64,000 bases of DNA from Chryseobacterium panacisoli. GTDB lineage: Bacteria; Bacteroidota; Bacteroidia; Flavobacteriales; Weeksellaceae. Of the stretch, positions 10,301 through 17,872 are shown in pieces. The notes beneath the pieces were generated by a model. It did no database searches. It worked only from the letters and a program-made list of their open reading frames with translations, and was not told where the DNA came from. The stretch is from contig NZ_VTRU01000003.1 in NCBI RefSeq assembly GCF_008274625.1, positions 1 to 64,000 of the forward strand, read 5' to 3'. Each line of letters opens with the position of its first letter. Position 1 is the stretch's first letter. A program made the position numbers and the translations under genes.

Positions 10301-10876
10301 GCCTACAGAAAGTCCTATAGTAAAGAAAATAAGAATAATCCATCTTTCGTTGTCAGCCTCTTTAGATTCATTCTCCCATTTGGTGATCAGCCACACCAGC
10401 AACGCGATAAACAGAGATGCCATTGCATAGACCTCTCCTTCTACCGCTGAAAACCAGAATGTATCTGAAAAAGTAAAACATAAAGCCCCGATAACACCGG
10501 CAAACAGGATTGAAATTTCCTGAGATCGGGTAATATCGTCAAAATTTTTATTGAAAAGCCGTCTTAAAAAATGGGTAATCGTCCAGAACAGAAATAAAAT
10601 GGTAAATGCACTGAATAGTGCTGACATCGCATTGATCACAATAGAATAATTTTCAGCATTTCCCAGCGCAAAAATACTCGCCACCGCTCCCATAATCTGG
10701 AATAAGGCAGCTCCCGGAGCATGGGTCACCTCAAGTTTTACTGCAGAAGAAATATATTCCCCACAGTCCCAAAAGCTCAGGGAATGCTCCATTGTTGAAA
10801 GATAAGTGACAAGTGCAACAGCGAAAAGGAACCATCCCAGTACGGTGTTCCATTTTTTAAAAGACCAGTTTTTCAT
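7391..10876 (-). CDS. DUF2723 family large membrane protein (TMEM260-like, GT-C fold)
   Basis: An 1161-residue protein. Residues ~1-330 and ~560-680 hold a dozen or so hydrophobic helices; the rest is soluble and the last ~250 residues look like helical repeats. The first loop carries SFWDCGEYISSAVKLEVTHA (D37, E40), an acidic signature of DUF2723. This family includes animal TMEM260, a protein O-mannosyltransferase, and it resembles GT-C enzymes that use lipid-linked sugars. In Bacteroidota the acceptor is unknown; protein O-glycosylation is an inference. Monocistronic, ending at the shared hairpin with the AraC gene. Confidence 0.85.
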   Translation of the reverse strand: MKNWSFKKWNTVLGWFLFAVALVTYLSTMEHSLSFWDCGEYISSAVKLEVTHAPGAALFQIMGAVASIFALGNAENYSIVINAMSALFSAFTILFLFWTITHFLRRLFNKNFDDITRSQEISILFAGVIGALCFTFSDTFWFSAVEGEVYAMASLFIALLVWLITKWENESKEADNERWIILIFFTIGLSVGVHMMCMLAIPAICLVYYARNYTFSWKSFMTANLITLGILAFVFKIIFPLVMTMFGKLEIFFVNGLGLPFHSGTIVAFVLMTAISYFLIKYARKTKRKVYQTIVLSLVYMMIGFSCWLVIPIRANANPPMNLNDPDTAIGMRDYYNRVQYGDWPTIYGQNYTAFLDRNGLEKDEDGSYKRDVTGEIYEKDEKTGTYRKTGERFNYVFNKSHISFMPRMFNEDKEVTANYIALYGAPDFTFNYDNEEVADNPEAKRIFDELRAKYEGDSITAEDYLKVKPYDLIKVQRPSFAQNMEYFISFQNGYYFVRYLMWNFVGRQNDLEGHMENTNGNWISGFSFIDNALLGDQDHMPAKFKNESTVKFFFLPLILGLIGFFFQLNRDFGRFYAILSLFVLTSMGIVFYTGVKPFEVRERDYAMVGSFYAFAIWIGLGAGAVLWLIQSKLKSNAVNIILGVVLLGIPFMMGFQNYTSHDRSKKTAARDYAYSFLRSLPKDDILFIYGDNDTFPVWAIQETERFRDDVKTVNFTLLATPWNIDQVKRRTYNAKGIPGELTHEEYRDGVNDQVYMMKKEDWEGFFQMLKEQGAPDTAFQEFRKYLTQDSLTVKDAMKFLKLKSSEKDELLKMYFGEKQYEKYNILPVSKFILPVNKENAVKSGIINHADLSKAVDQIMISYEANTLYKSNLMMLDMLANFDWKRPINFSSGGMYDSENIFYLDEYLQFDGFSYRLVPIRTPQSPDGDKGRVDANSLYQVVKNFRWGNFKDLSIYYNETATSNILSYRMSVSRAVSALVTSGQKAKALELLDLAAKEIPVEKYNDPRSLSSMVTGYIVAGQEQKGLQLAETLKKGIFEEYDYYQNLSPAFKAAARKQMRAKPMEYALVVSAVTEAYKTLGRNEKAYAYLLKSMEPIDKKFSVFIKGLQQMGKEKAIKESENVRQIAPFYQYLFNVMEPFDSAYSRKKEIEITDALMKATQ

Positions 10877-11005
10877 ATACTATTTTTCAATATGTATATG
10901 ACAACCGGAGGAAAGGGTTTATTACATGAAAGAAAATTTATTTAATTATTTTATGTCTAACCACAAAGTCACAAAAGCTTTATTCCAATTCAATTGGTTA
11001 AATCT

Positions 11006-11794
11006 TTAATATGTATTATTCAGTCCTCCGTCCAAAGGAATACTTGTTCCGGTAAGATAATTTGAATATTCTGAAGCCAGAAAAGCTACCAGATGACCAT
11101 ATTCTTCCGGCTGCCCGAATCTTTTCATGGGAATCTTATTTTCTCTTGCTCTTTTTATTTCGTCCGCCGGAGCGCCACTTTGCTGAGATTCATGGGCAAC
11201 CAGTTTTTGAATTCGTTCGGTATCAAAATATCCTGTAAGAACATTATTTACGGTGATATTATGTTGTGCAATCTCATTGGAAAGAGTTTTTGCCCACGCA
11301 ATGACAGCAGAACGGATAGAATTTGACAACGCCAGATTTCCAATCGGCTCTTTAACGGACAAAGAAGAAACATTGATAATACGGCCGCTTTTCTGTTGGA
11401 TCATATGAGGCAGAGCCAATACCGTTGTTTCACAAACCGTTTTGAAAAGAAGATCAAACGCTTTCTGATAATCATCCGGAGTTTTATCAAGTGCTAAACC
11501 CGGTTCCGGACCGTTTGTATTATTAACCAGAATATCAACAGAATGGTCATTAAAATATCCTGTTATAATCTTTTTATAATTTTCAAAGTCCGAAAAGTCT
11601 GCCACCAGATATTCATGTTTCTGTTCCGGATGGAGTACCGGCAGAGAAGAAACGAAATCTTTAAGTTTTGTTTCATTGCGGGCCATAACGGTAACATTAG
11701 CACCGCATTTTGCAAGTTCCAGAGCAATTCCTGCTCCTATTCCCTGAGTTGCCCCTCCCACCAAAGCGTTTTTAGAAAAAAGTTGAATATTCAT
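11006..11794 (-). CDS. SDR-family oxidoreductase lacking the catalytic Tyr/Lys
   Basis: A 262-residue short-chain dehydrogenase-like Rossmann protein. The cofactor loop is GGATQGIG (13-20) instead of TGxxxGIG, and the NNAG motif reads NNTNG. Ser143/144 are present (NVSSLS), but the YxxxK motif is replaced by SNSIR (157-161), so the usual proton-relay Tyr and Lys are absent. This matches the atypical BKR-like SDR subgroup known to deviate from the SDR tetrad. It may bind a cofactor without classic reductase chemistry. Alone in its transcription unit, on the same strand as ridA. Confidence 0.85.
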   Translation of the reverse strand: MNIQLFSKNALVGGATQGIGAGIALELAKCGANVTVMARNETKLKDFVSSLPVLHPEQKHEYLVADFSDFENYKKIITGYFNDHSVDILVNNTNGPEPGLALDKTPDDYQKAFDLLFKTVCETTVLALPHMIQQKSGRIINVSSLSVKEPIGNLALSNSIRSAVIAWAKTLSNEIAQHNITVNNVLTGYFDTERIQKLVAHESQQSGAPADEIKRARENKIPMKRFGQPEEYGHLVAFLASEYSNYLTGTSIPLDGGLNNTY

Positions 11795-11888
11795 AAAATT
11801 TTGATCAATATTAATTGGTACAAATAAATGTAAGAAAAAACCTCCAAATTATATTTTGAAGGTCTGTCTTTTAACTCAAATTTATCAC

Positions 11889-12278
11889 TTATTTCACCAC
11901 TGTGGCTTCAAGTTCCACCTTTAATGTTTCGAATAACCCATTTACTTCAAGCATCGTTACTGCCTGCTGTATTTTATGTTGGGCAATCCACTCCTGAAGA
12001 ATGGGAAAATAAGGCCAGAGTTCTTCAGTAGAAGTTGTATAGATATTTAATCTTACTATACCACTGCATTCATATCCCGCCGTGCTTATCACCTGTTCCA
12101 GATTGGCAATAGCTTGTTCCAGCTGGGATTTCATATCCATATCGCTGGATGTTCCATCGGGATCAATAGCTGCCTGCCCTGAGCAGTATAAAGTGCTTTC
12201 CACATTTTTCACCTCCACTGCCTGAGAATAGCTTCTTTCATCCTGCCATTTCCATGGGTTAACCGTTCTTTTTTCCAT
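11889..12278 (-). CDS. Rid family (RidA/YjgF) protein
   Basis: A 129-residue Rid-fold protein. RidA hydrolyses reactive enamine/imine intermediates released by PLP enzymes. The region that carries the catalytic Arg in RidA (PARxxxxV) reads QQAVTMLEVNGL here, so the arginine seems missing; it may belong to a Rid subfamily without deaminase activity. The start at 12278 (MEKRTVNPWKWQD) is chosen because the in-frame extension to 12350 is Cys-rich and reads through the CRP-like site. Two such palindromes lie upstream. Confidence 0.85.
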   Translation of the reverse strand: MEKRTVNPWKWQDERSYSQAVEVKNVESTLYCSGQAAIDPDGTSSDMDMKSQLEQAIANLEQVISTAGYECSGIVRLNIYTTSTEELWPYFPILQEWIAQHKIQQAVTMLEVNGLFETLKVELEATVVK

Positions 12279-12335
12279 TGTATTGAATTTGTATATGTTA
12301 CTACACAAAATTGCAGAACAAATACAGCAAATCCC

Positions 12336-12374
12336 TGTGATCCGGATCACGATTATGGGGTGAGTTCCCTCACA
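12336..12374 (-). promoter_or_regulatory. Two CRP/FNR-like palindromes upstream of ridA
   Basis: Site A (12336-12351) reads TGTGA-TCCGGA-TCACG and contains a perfect 14-base palindrome. Site B (12359-12374) reads GGTGA-GTTCCC-TCACA. Each matches the CRP consensus TGTGA-N6-TCACA with one mismatch, and their centres are 23 bp apart. A weak -7-like element (CAATTTTG on the minus strand, 12313-12306) would put site A near -43. The neighbouring Crp/Fnr gene (12378-12941) is the obvious candidate regulator; that link is inferred. Confidence 0.5.
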
Positions 12375-12377
12375 GTT

Positions 12378-12941
12378 TTACTGGGGAAGACGGCTCAAAG
12401 TTTCCCTGGAAACTCCTAAATAAGCAGCTAAAAGGGATTTCGGAACACGTTGAACAAGAGAAGGATATTTTTTCAAAAGCTGGTCATACCTATCTTTTAT
12501 TCCGGTGGTCATCATAGAAATGGTTCTCTGCTGAGCCGTAATAAATCCCATATAGGCTTTTTCCAGAAAGAAATGTTCCAGTTTTGGCAGACGGGCACAG
12601 AGCTTTTTGTAGTCTTCCAGCCGAAGGCACAATACTTCTGTATCTTCAAGACATTCCAAAGACATTGTTGCCAAAGTCTGCTGATAATAAGCAGGAAAAT
12701 CTGTTTCCCACCAATCTTCCATAGCAAAGCCGATAATATGTTCTTTTCCGGTTTCGTCAGTATAAACCAGCTTCAGAAGACCTTTCAGAACAAAATAATT
12801 ATAAGGCACCACCTCTCCTTCCTGCACTAAAAACTGATGTTTCTTGTACTTTTTATAGGTAAAGCAGGATGATATAAATTCAAATTCATCATCATCAAGT
12901 GAGATTATTTTTTCAATGTGAGTTCTCAGCTGATTTAGCAT
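12378..12941 (-). CDS. Crp/Fnr-family transcriptional regulator
   Basis: A 187-residue regulator with an N-terminal cyclic-nucleotide-binding-type beta-barrel (residues ~20-110, VLKGLLKLVYTDETGKEHII) and a C-terminal winged-helix end (LLAAYLGVSRETLSRL, ~170-185). No Cys cluster for an FNR iron-sulfur centre is seen and the typical cAMP-phosphate Arg loop is not obvious, so the ligand is unknown. It lies 38 bases downstream of the tlpA-like gene on the same strand. Two CRP-like palindromes begin at its 3' end. Confidence 0.88.
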   Translation of the reverse strand: MLNQLRTHIEKIISLDDDEFEFISSCFTYKKYKKHQFLVQEGEVVPYNYFVLKGLLKLVYTDETGKEHIIGFAMEDWWETDFPAYYQQTLATMSLECLEDTEVLCLRLEDYKKLCARLPKLEHFFLEKAYMGFITAQQRTISMMTTGIKDRYDQLLKKYPSLVQRVPKSLLAAYLGVSRETLSRLPQ

Positions 12942-12979
12942 ATTCTGTTTCTTATCATATAAAAATACGATTTAAATAA

Positions 12980-13582
12980 CTAATTTTTTTGCTTCAAAAG
13001 CTCATCAATCTGTCTGTAAAAGGAATCTTTACTATAGTCTGCCAATCCTTTATGATGCAGACGGATATTACCTTTTTTATCCAGAACAACCGTTGTAGGC
13101 AAAGAGCCACTATAAAGTACTCCAGGAATATTGCCAGCCGGTACAAGAAAAGGAATAGTAAAGCCATTTTCTTTTAAATATGATTTTCCAAGATCAGCAT
13201 TATCGTCAAGATTTACGGTAAGAAATACCATATCCGGATTTTTTTTATACTGATCATACAGCTTTTGCACAGAGGGAAATTCTGCCCTGCAGGGAGGACA
13301 CCAAGAAGCCCAGAAGTTGATGAAAACTACTTTGTTTTGTAAAGCAGAAGTATTGATAACGGTTCCATCTTCATTTTTCACCGTAAACCCGGCATAAGAA
13401 ACCCGTGCTGAAGTATTTTGATGCTCTTTTGATTCTGAAATACTGGAATTGAGGATTCCCGTGGAAGCAACCTGTCTCATCAGCCAAGCCTTAGCATCTT
13501 TATTCACCAATACAATAATGAACAATAGGGTCAGTATTGCAGTAGAGCCATTTTTCCTGATCCAAATTTTTACATTTTCCAT
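12980..13582 (-). CDS. TlpA-family thioredoxin-like oxidoreductase
   Basis: A 200-residue membrane-anchored thioredoxin-fold protein. An N-terminal hydrophobic helix (residues ~12-28) precedes an AhpC/TSA-redoxin domain with the active site WASWCPPCRAEF (C95, C98). Such proteins reduce periplasmic disulfides, for example in cytochrome c maturation. The start at 13582 is supported by an AGAGGAAG Shine-Dalgarno-like sequence just upstream; the ATG at 13630 lacks one. Confidence 0.9.
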   Translation of the reverse strand: MENVKIWIRKNGSTAILTLLFIIVLVNKDAKAWLMRQVASTGILNSSISESKEHQNTSARVSYAGFTVKNEDGTVINTSALQNKVVFINFWASWCPPCRAEFPSVQKLYDQYKKNPDMVFLTVNLDDNADLGKSYLKENGFTIPFLVPAGNIPGVLYSGSLPTTVVLDKKGNIRLHHKGLADYSKDSFYRQIDELLKQKN

Positions 13583-13994
13583 ACTCTTCCTCTTAATTCT
13601 TAGCCAAGATAAGACTAATATTCCGATCAAAAATTCTGAAGGAATGTTTTTAAGCTAAAAAATTCCAGACCGCAGAATAAAGCCCTTTATGTGTTAAGTT
13701 GTATAATTTTCCTAACAAACAGCAATAAAGCTCACACAACACCGTTAATAATTTATTTTTTAACATAATTAACTAAAAAACAATTAATAAATCAATATAC
13801 AATGCATAATATTATTTTTTATGTAACAGTCTTATTGTATTCTTGCTTTTACCATTTTCAACACTCCACTTTTTAAATGGATTTATTTCATAATTAATTT
13901 GTTACGTGTAACAAATTCCCTGTTCATCCAACTAATCGTACATCAACAAAACATTAATTCCTATACAAGAGATCTACTACTTTAAAATAAACTA
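13583..13994. other. 412-base intergenic region between divergent genes
   Basis: Very AT-rich, no credible ORF. It holds the promoter regions of the tlpA-like gene (minus) and the TonB receptor (plus). The standout is the palindrome at 13896-13917, listed separately. No clean TAnnTTTG was found for the receptor; TATTCTTG at 13838 has one mismatch. Confidence 0.6.
13896..13917 (+). promoter_or_regulatory. Perfect inverted repeat, candidate operator of the TonB receptor operon
   Basis: Arms AATTTGTTAC and GTAACAAATT are perfectly complementary around a GT centre, 78 bases before the receptor ATG. The size and TTG...CAA ends suit a dimeric regulator such as a Crp/Fnr protein. The regulator is unknown. 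Confidence 0.5.
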
Positions 13995-16325
13995 ATGCAA
14001 ACATCCTTTTTAAAAATTACCGCTGCCACCGCAGCGCTCTGTTTCAGTACCCTGGCCATAGCCCAGCAAACCTATTCTGTAAGTGGGACTGTGAAAGACA
14101 AAAAAAACGGTGAACTGTTAATCGGAGTATCGGTAAAAGTAAGTGAAGATCCCACTATCAACGTTGCAGCCAATGAGTATGGATTTTACTCTCTTTCACT
14201 TCCTGCAGGCAATTATACCATCATTATTTCCAATCCGGGATATAAAGATTTTGAACAGCAGATCAAAGTAGATCAGAATATGAAACTTGATCTCCCTCTT
14301 CTGCCTCAGGAAGAGACCACAAAGGCCATTGACGAAGTAGTTGTGACCGCTGTTAAAAAGGATAAAAATTTAACATCCGCTCAAATGGGAGCAGAAACGT
14401 TAAATATAAAAAGTATAGAAAAGCTCCCTGTTCTTTTTGGGGAAAAGGATGTTATGAAAACCATACAGCTTTTACCGGGTATCAAAAGTAACGGTGAAGG
14501 AAGCAGCGGATTCAGTGTAAGAGGTGGTGCTACCGACCAGAACCTGATCCTGCTGGATGAAGCTCCGGTTTATAACGCGTCTCACCTTCTTGGTTTTTTC
14601 AGTACATTCAACAGTGATGCCTTAAAAGACGCCAGCATCATTAAAGGAAACAGTCCTGCACAATACGGTGGCCGACTTTCGTCTGTACTGGATGTCAAAA
14701 TGAAAGACGGAAATAATAAAGACTATAACCTGAATGGAGGAATTGGTCTGATCAGCAGCAGACTGAGTGTAGAAGGACCTATTCAGAAGGAAAAATCATC
14801 ATTCATTGTTTCGGGAAGAAGAACGTATGCGGATTTATTTCTTAAAACCAACAAAGATTATAAAGACAACAAGTTATACTTCTATGATCTGAACCTGAAA
14901 GCCAATTATCAGATCAACGAAAACAACCGTATTTACCTTTCAGGATATTTCGGAAGAGATGTTCTGGGATTGGGAGACACTTTCAATACAGACTGGGGAA
15001 ATACCACGGCCACTTTAAGATGGAACAGCATTATCAGCAGTAAACTATTCTCCAATACCTCTTTTATCTACAGTAATTATGATTATAAAATAAGTCTTAA
15101 AAATGATGATACTGTATTTGATTTAAATTCAAAAATACGTGACTGGAACCTTAAGCAGGACTTCACCTGGTTTGCCGGGAATAAGCATTCTGTACGTTTT
15201 GGTCTTCAGTCTATTTATCATACTCTTACTCCAAGCAGTGCTTCCGGTACTACGGTGAGCAGTTTTCCAAGAAATCCGAGATACTCTTGGGAGAACGCGG
15301 TTTACATCAATGATGATTTTAAAGCAACGGAAAAGTTAACCATCAATTACGGAGTACGACTTGCCCTATTCAGTGTATTGGGAGGAGACACATTCAATAC
15401 GTATGAAAACGGAGTACTTACCGACAGTGAATTCTTAGAGAAAGGAAAATTCGGAAAAACGTATGTGAATCCTGAGCCTCGAATCAGTGCAAACTACCGC
15501 ATCAATGAGGTAAGCAGCGTGAAAGGAGGCTATTCCCGCAACACACAAAATCTTCACCTTTTAAGTAACAGCAACAGCGGAAATCCTACTGACCAGTGGA
15601 TAGGAAGCAGTTATACAGTAAAACCTGAAATTGCAGACCAGATCAGTGTGGGCTACAGCCGAAACTTCAACAACAATAATTATGAATTGAATGCTGAAGT
15701 GTATTATAAATCCATGAAAAATCAAATCGACTTCAAAAACGGGGCTCAGATTGGATTTGACGCCGGATCTGACGTAGAAAGTGAACTGCTGTTCGGAAAA
15801 GGAAGAGCTTATGGTCTGGAACTTATTGCCAAAAAGAAAAGCGGAAAACTTACAGGATGGATTTCCTATACCCTTTCTAAAACGGAAAGAAAGATCAACG
15901 GAATTAATAATAATGAATGGTATAATGCAAGAATGGATAAAACCCACGATCTGTCCATCGTTGCCACTTATCAGCTTAATCCGAAATGGAGCTTTTCGGG
16001 ACTATTCGTTTACAGCACTGGAAATGCCGTTACCTTCCCTACCGGAAAATATGAGCTGAATGGTCAGACCATATTCCAGTACAGCAACAGAAATGCTGAC
16101 AGAATGCCTGCTTATCACAGAATGGATCTGAGTGCAACCTATGAACCAACGTCCAATAAGCGATTCCGCGGTTCATGGACGTTTGGTATTTATAACCTGT
16201 ACGGTAGAGAAAATGCTTATACCATCAATTTTGAAGACAATCCTGACCATCCCGGAACAACACGCGCGATGCAGACTTCTTTGTTCCGCTGGGTACCTAA
16301 TATCACTTATAACTTCAAATTCTAA
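13995..16325 (+). CDS. TonB-dependent receptor with carboxypeptidase-like N-terminal domain
   Basis: A 776-residue outer-membrane receptor. Signal peptide at 1-23 (ending AIAQQ), a carboxypeptidase D regulatory-like domain at ~26-105 (YSVSGTVKDKKNGELLIGVS), a plug at ~120-240 (GFSVRGGATDQNLILLDEAP) and a 22-strand barrel ending in phenylalanine (NITYNFKF). It imports an unknown ligand using TonB energy. The partner DUF4249 lipoprotein starts 4 bases after its stop, and the two genes share a terminator. A perfect palindrome upstream suggests regulated expression. Confidence 0.93.
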   Translation: MQTSFLKITAATAALCFSTLAIAQQTYSVSGTVKDKKNGELLIGVSVKVSEDPTINVAANEYGFYSLSLPAGNYTIIISNPGYKDFEQQIKVDQNMKLDLPLLPQEETTKAIDEVVVTAVKKDKNLTSAQMGAETLNIKSIEKLPVLFGEKDVMKTIQLLPGIKSNGEGSSGFSVRGGATDQNLILLDEAPVYNASHLLGFFSTFNSDALKDASIIKGNSPAQYGGRLSSVLDVKMKDGNNKDYNLNGGIGLISSRLSVEGPIQKEKSSFIVSGRRTYADLFLKTNKDYKDNKLYFYDLNLKANYQINENNRIYLSGYFGRDVLGLGDTFNTDWGNTTATLRWNSIISSKLFSNTSFIYSNYDYKISLKNDDTVFDLNSKIRDWNLKQDFTWFAGNKHSVRFGLQSIYHTLTPSSASGTTVSSFPRNPRYSWENAVYINDDFKATEKLTINYGVRLALFSVLGGDTFNTYENGVLTDSEFLEKGKFGKTYVNPEPRISANYRINEVSSVKGGYSRNTQNLHLLSNSNSGNPTDQWIGSSYTVKPEIADQISVGYSRNFNNNNYELNAEVYYKSMKNQIDFKNGAQIGFDAGSDVESELLFGKGRAYGLELIAKKKSGKLTGWISYTLSKTERKINGINNNEWYNARMDKTHDLSIVATYQLNPKWSFSGLFVYSTGNAVTFPTGKYELNGQTIFQYSNRNADRMPAYHRMDLSATYEPTSNKRFRGSWTFGIYNLYGRENAYTINFEDNPDHPGTTRAMQTSLFRWVPNITYNFKF

Positions 16326-16328
16326 ATC

Positions 16329-17144
16329 ATGAAAAATACTTTTTATATCATATTACCTCTCTTTGCATTAACCTCTTGTGAAAAAGAGATCGACCTGGAT
16401 CTTAATGATCAGAGCGGCAATATTGTCATCGAAGGAAATGTAACCAACCAACCGGGACCTTATACCGTAAAAATTACAAAAACAGTTAGTTTTTCAGATC
16501 CTAATCAATATCCCGCTGTAACGGGAGCTCAGGTTATTTTAAGTGATGATACCGGCCAAACTGAAACCCTTCAGTACACAGGAAATGGAATGTATCAGAC
16601 CACCACTTTTGTGGGGCAGCCCGGAAGAACCTATACTCTGAAGATACAGGCGGAAGGAAAACAGTATACCGCTCAGAGCAGTATGCCTGAAGTTGTTGAT
16701 TTTGATGGGCTTGAACAGAGTTCGTTCAAATTTGGTGACAAAACCACTTATACCCTTTTACCGGTCTTTACCGATCCTATGCCTCTTGGGAACCGCTATC
16801 TTTTTAGTTTTACAATCAATGATCTTCCTAAAAAATACATGAATACCTTTTCAGACAATGTAAATAACGGAATGCTGAACCAACAGCCACTGATTCTGCC
16901 TAATGACGATAACAAAGGCAGAGACCATGAAGTGATTGTAGGAGATAAAATCCATGTAGAGATGCAGTCTATAGATAACAATATATTTACTTACTACAGT
17001 GCTCTGCTTCAGATTTCCGGGGGCAATGGCGGAGGTGCTACTCCAGCCAATCCACCAAGCAATATCAATAACGGAGCTTTGGGTTATTTTTCCGCCCATA
17101 CAACAGATACGGAGACTTTCGTGATTCAGCCTGTAACTCCTTAA
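16329..17144 (+). CDS. DUF4249 domain-containing lipoprotein
   Basis: A 271-residue predicted lipoprotein with signal peptide and lipobox FALTSC (C17), then beta-rich Ig-like segments (NIVIEGNVTNQPGPYTVKIT). DUF4249 proteins are typically encoded right after a TonB receptor, as here (4-base gap), and are presumed surface partners of that receptor. Molecular role unproven. A strong terminator follows. Confidence 0.88.
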   Translation: MKNTFYIILPLFALTSCEKEIDLDLNDQSGNIVIEGNVTNQPGPYTVKITKTVSFSDPNQYPAVTGAQVILSDDTGQTETLQYTGNGMYQTTTFVGQPGRTYTLKIQAEGKQYTAQSSMPEVVDFDGLEQSSFKFGDKTTYTLLPVFTDPMPLGNRYLFSFTINDLPKKYMNTFSDNVNNGMLNQQPLILPNDDNKGRDHEVIVGDKIHVEMQSIDNNIFTYYSALLQISGGNGGGATPANPPSNINNGALGYFSAHTTDTETFVIQPVTP

Positions 17145-17152
17145 ACAACTAT

Positions 17153-17179
17153 AAATCCCGATTAAATCGGGATTTTTTT
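17153..17179 (+). terminator. Terminator of the receptor/DUF4249 operon
   Basis: Perfect 10-bp stem AAATCCCGAT/ATCGGGATTT with a TAA loop followed by T residues. Confidence 0.85.
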
Positions 17180-17254
17180 ATACAACGCTCTTACATTCCA
17201 TAAAATATAAAACTGATTAACCTCTACTGACAAACTGTTGTCATATCTACCGGT

Positions 17255-17280
17255 TACCTTTGTTTAAAATTAGTTTAAAC
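17255..17280 (+). promoter_or_regulatory. Promoter and candidate operator of the VOC gene
   Basis: TACCTTTG (17255-17262) fits the -7 motif. It is followed by an inverted repeat GTTTAAA-ATTAG-TTTAAAC (17262-17280) placed over the expected transcription start, where a repressor would block transcription. No regulator gene is adjacent. Confidence 0.45.
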
Positions 17281-17293
17281 AAAAAAATACCTT

Positions 17294-17689
17294 ATGAAAC
17301 TTACCTCATTAAGAATTATTACAAAAGACATCAAAGCGACAGTAGAATTCTATGAACAAATCATGGGAGCAACTGCCAGATGGTATACTGAAGATTTTGC
17401 AGAGCTTTCTGCTGATTCCATAACCATTGCGATCGGAAGTATCCGTACGATGCAGATGTTTTCAGAAGATCTTACAGAATTTGCTGGAACAAAATCAACC
17501 ATTATTGAATTTATGGTTAAAAATGTAGATGAAGAATATGAAAGAATTAAAAGTATGGCCTCCGAAATTATCCAGGAACCGACAACAATGCCCTGGGGGA
17601 ACAGATCACTTCTGTTCTGCGATCCGGATGGAAATCTGATCAACTTTTTTACTCCGGTGAGCGTGGAAGCTGTCCAAAAATTCAGCTAA
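17294..17689 (+). CDS. VOC-family protein (glyoxalase/dioxygenase fold)
   Basis: A 131-residue single-domain vicinal-oxygen-chelate protein with two beta-alpha-beta-beta-beta units (LRIITKDIKATVEFYEQIMG; NRSLLFCDPDGNLINFFTPV). The family covers glyoxalase I, bleomycin-binding proteins and dioxygenases, and the function is not readable from this sequence. Monocistronic. Confidence 0.85.
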   Translation: MKLTSLRIITKDIKATVEFYEQIMGATARWYTEDFAELSADSITIAIGSIRTMQMFSEDLTEFAGTKSTIIEFMVKNVDEEYERIKSMASEIIQEPTTMPWGNRSLLFCDPDGNLINFFTPVSVEAVQKFS

Positions 17690-17710
17690 GTCACCCCTTC
17701 AGTAAAAAGT

Positions 17711-17850
17711 AAAAAGAGGTTGTCTCAGAGTCAAATAAATTGATTTTGTCATTCTTACGAAGGAAGAATCTTATTAGTAACCGAACATATTAGATTCTTC
17801 ACTCCATTTCATTTCATTCAGAATGACACTTTTGAAACAGCCTCTTTTTG
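17711..17850. repeat. 140-bp palindromic MITE-like repeat
   Basis: Outer imperfect inverted arms AAAAAGAGGTTGTCTCAGAG and (complement of the right end) AAAAAGAGGCTGTTTCAAA enclose an inner inverted pair, GTCATTCT...GAAGAATCT on the left and AGATTCTTC...AGAATGAC on the right. The inner core recurs at 52363-52450. It encodes nothing. It may be a non-autonomous, REP/MITE-like element; no transposase is present in the window. Confidence 0.7.
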
Positions 17851-17872
17851 TTATAATTAAAAATATTAAATT

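Noticed and set aside
15561..15947. 128-codon minus-strand ORF
   Set aside because: Antisense shadow of the TonB receptor barrel.
17711..17850. Functional insertion sequence
   Set aside because: No transposase ORF and only ~140 bp; treated as a non-autonomous repeat.
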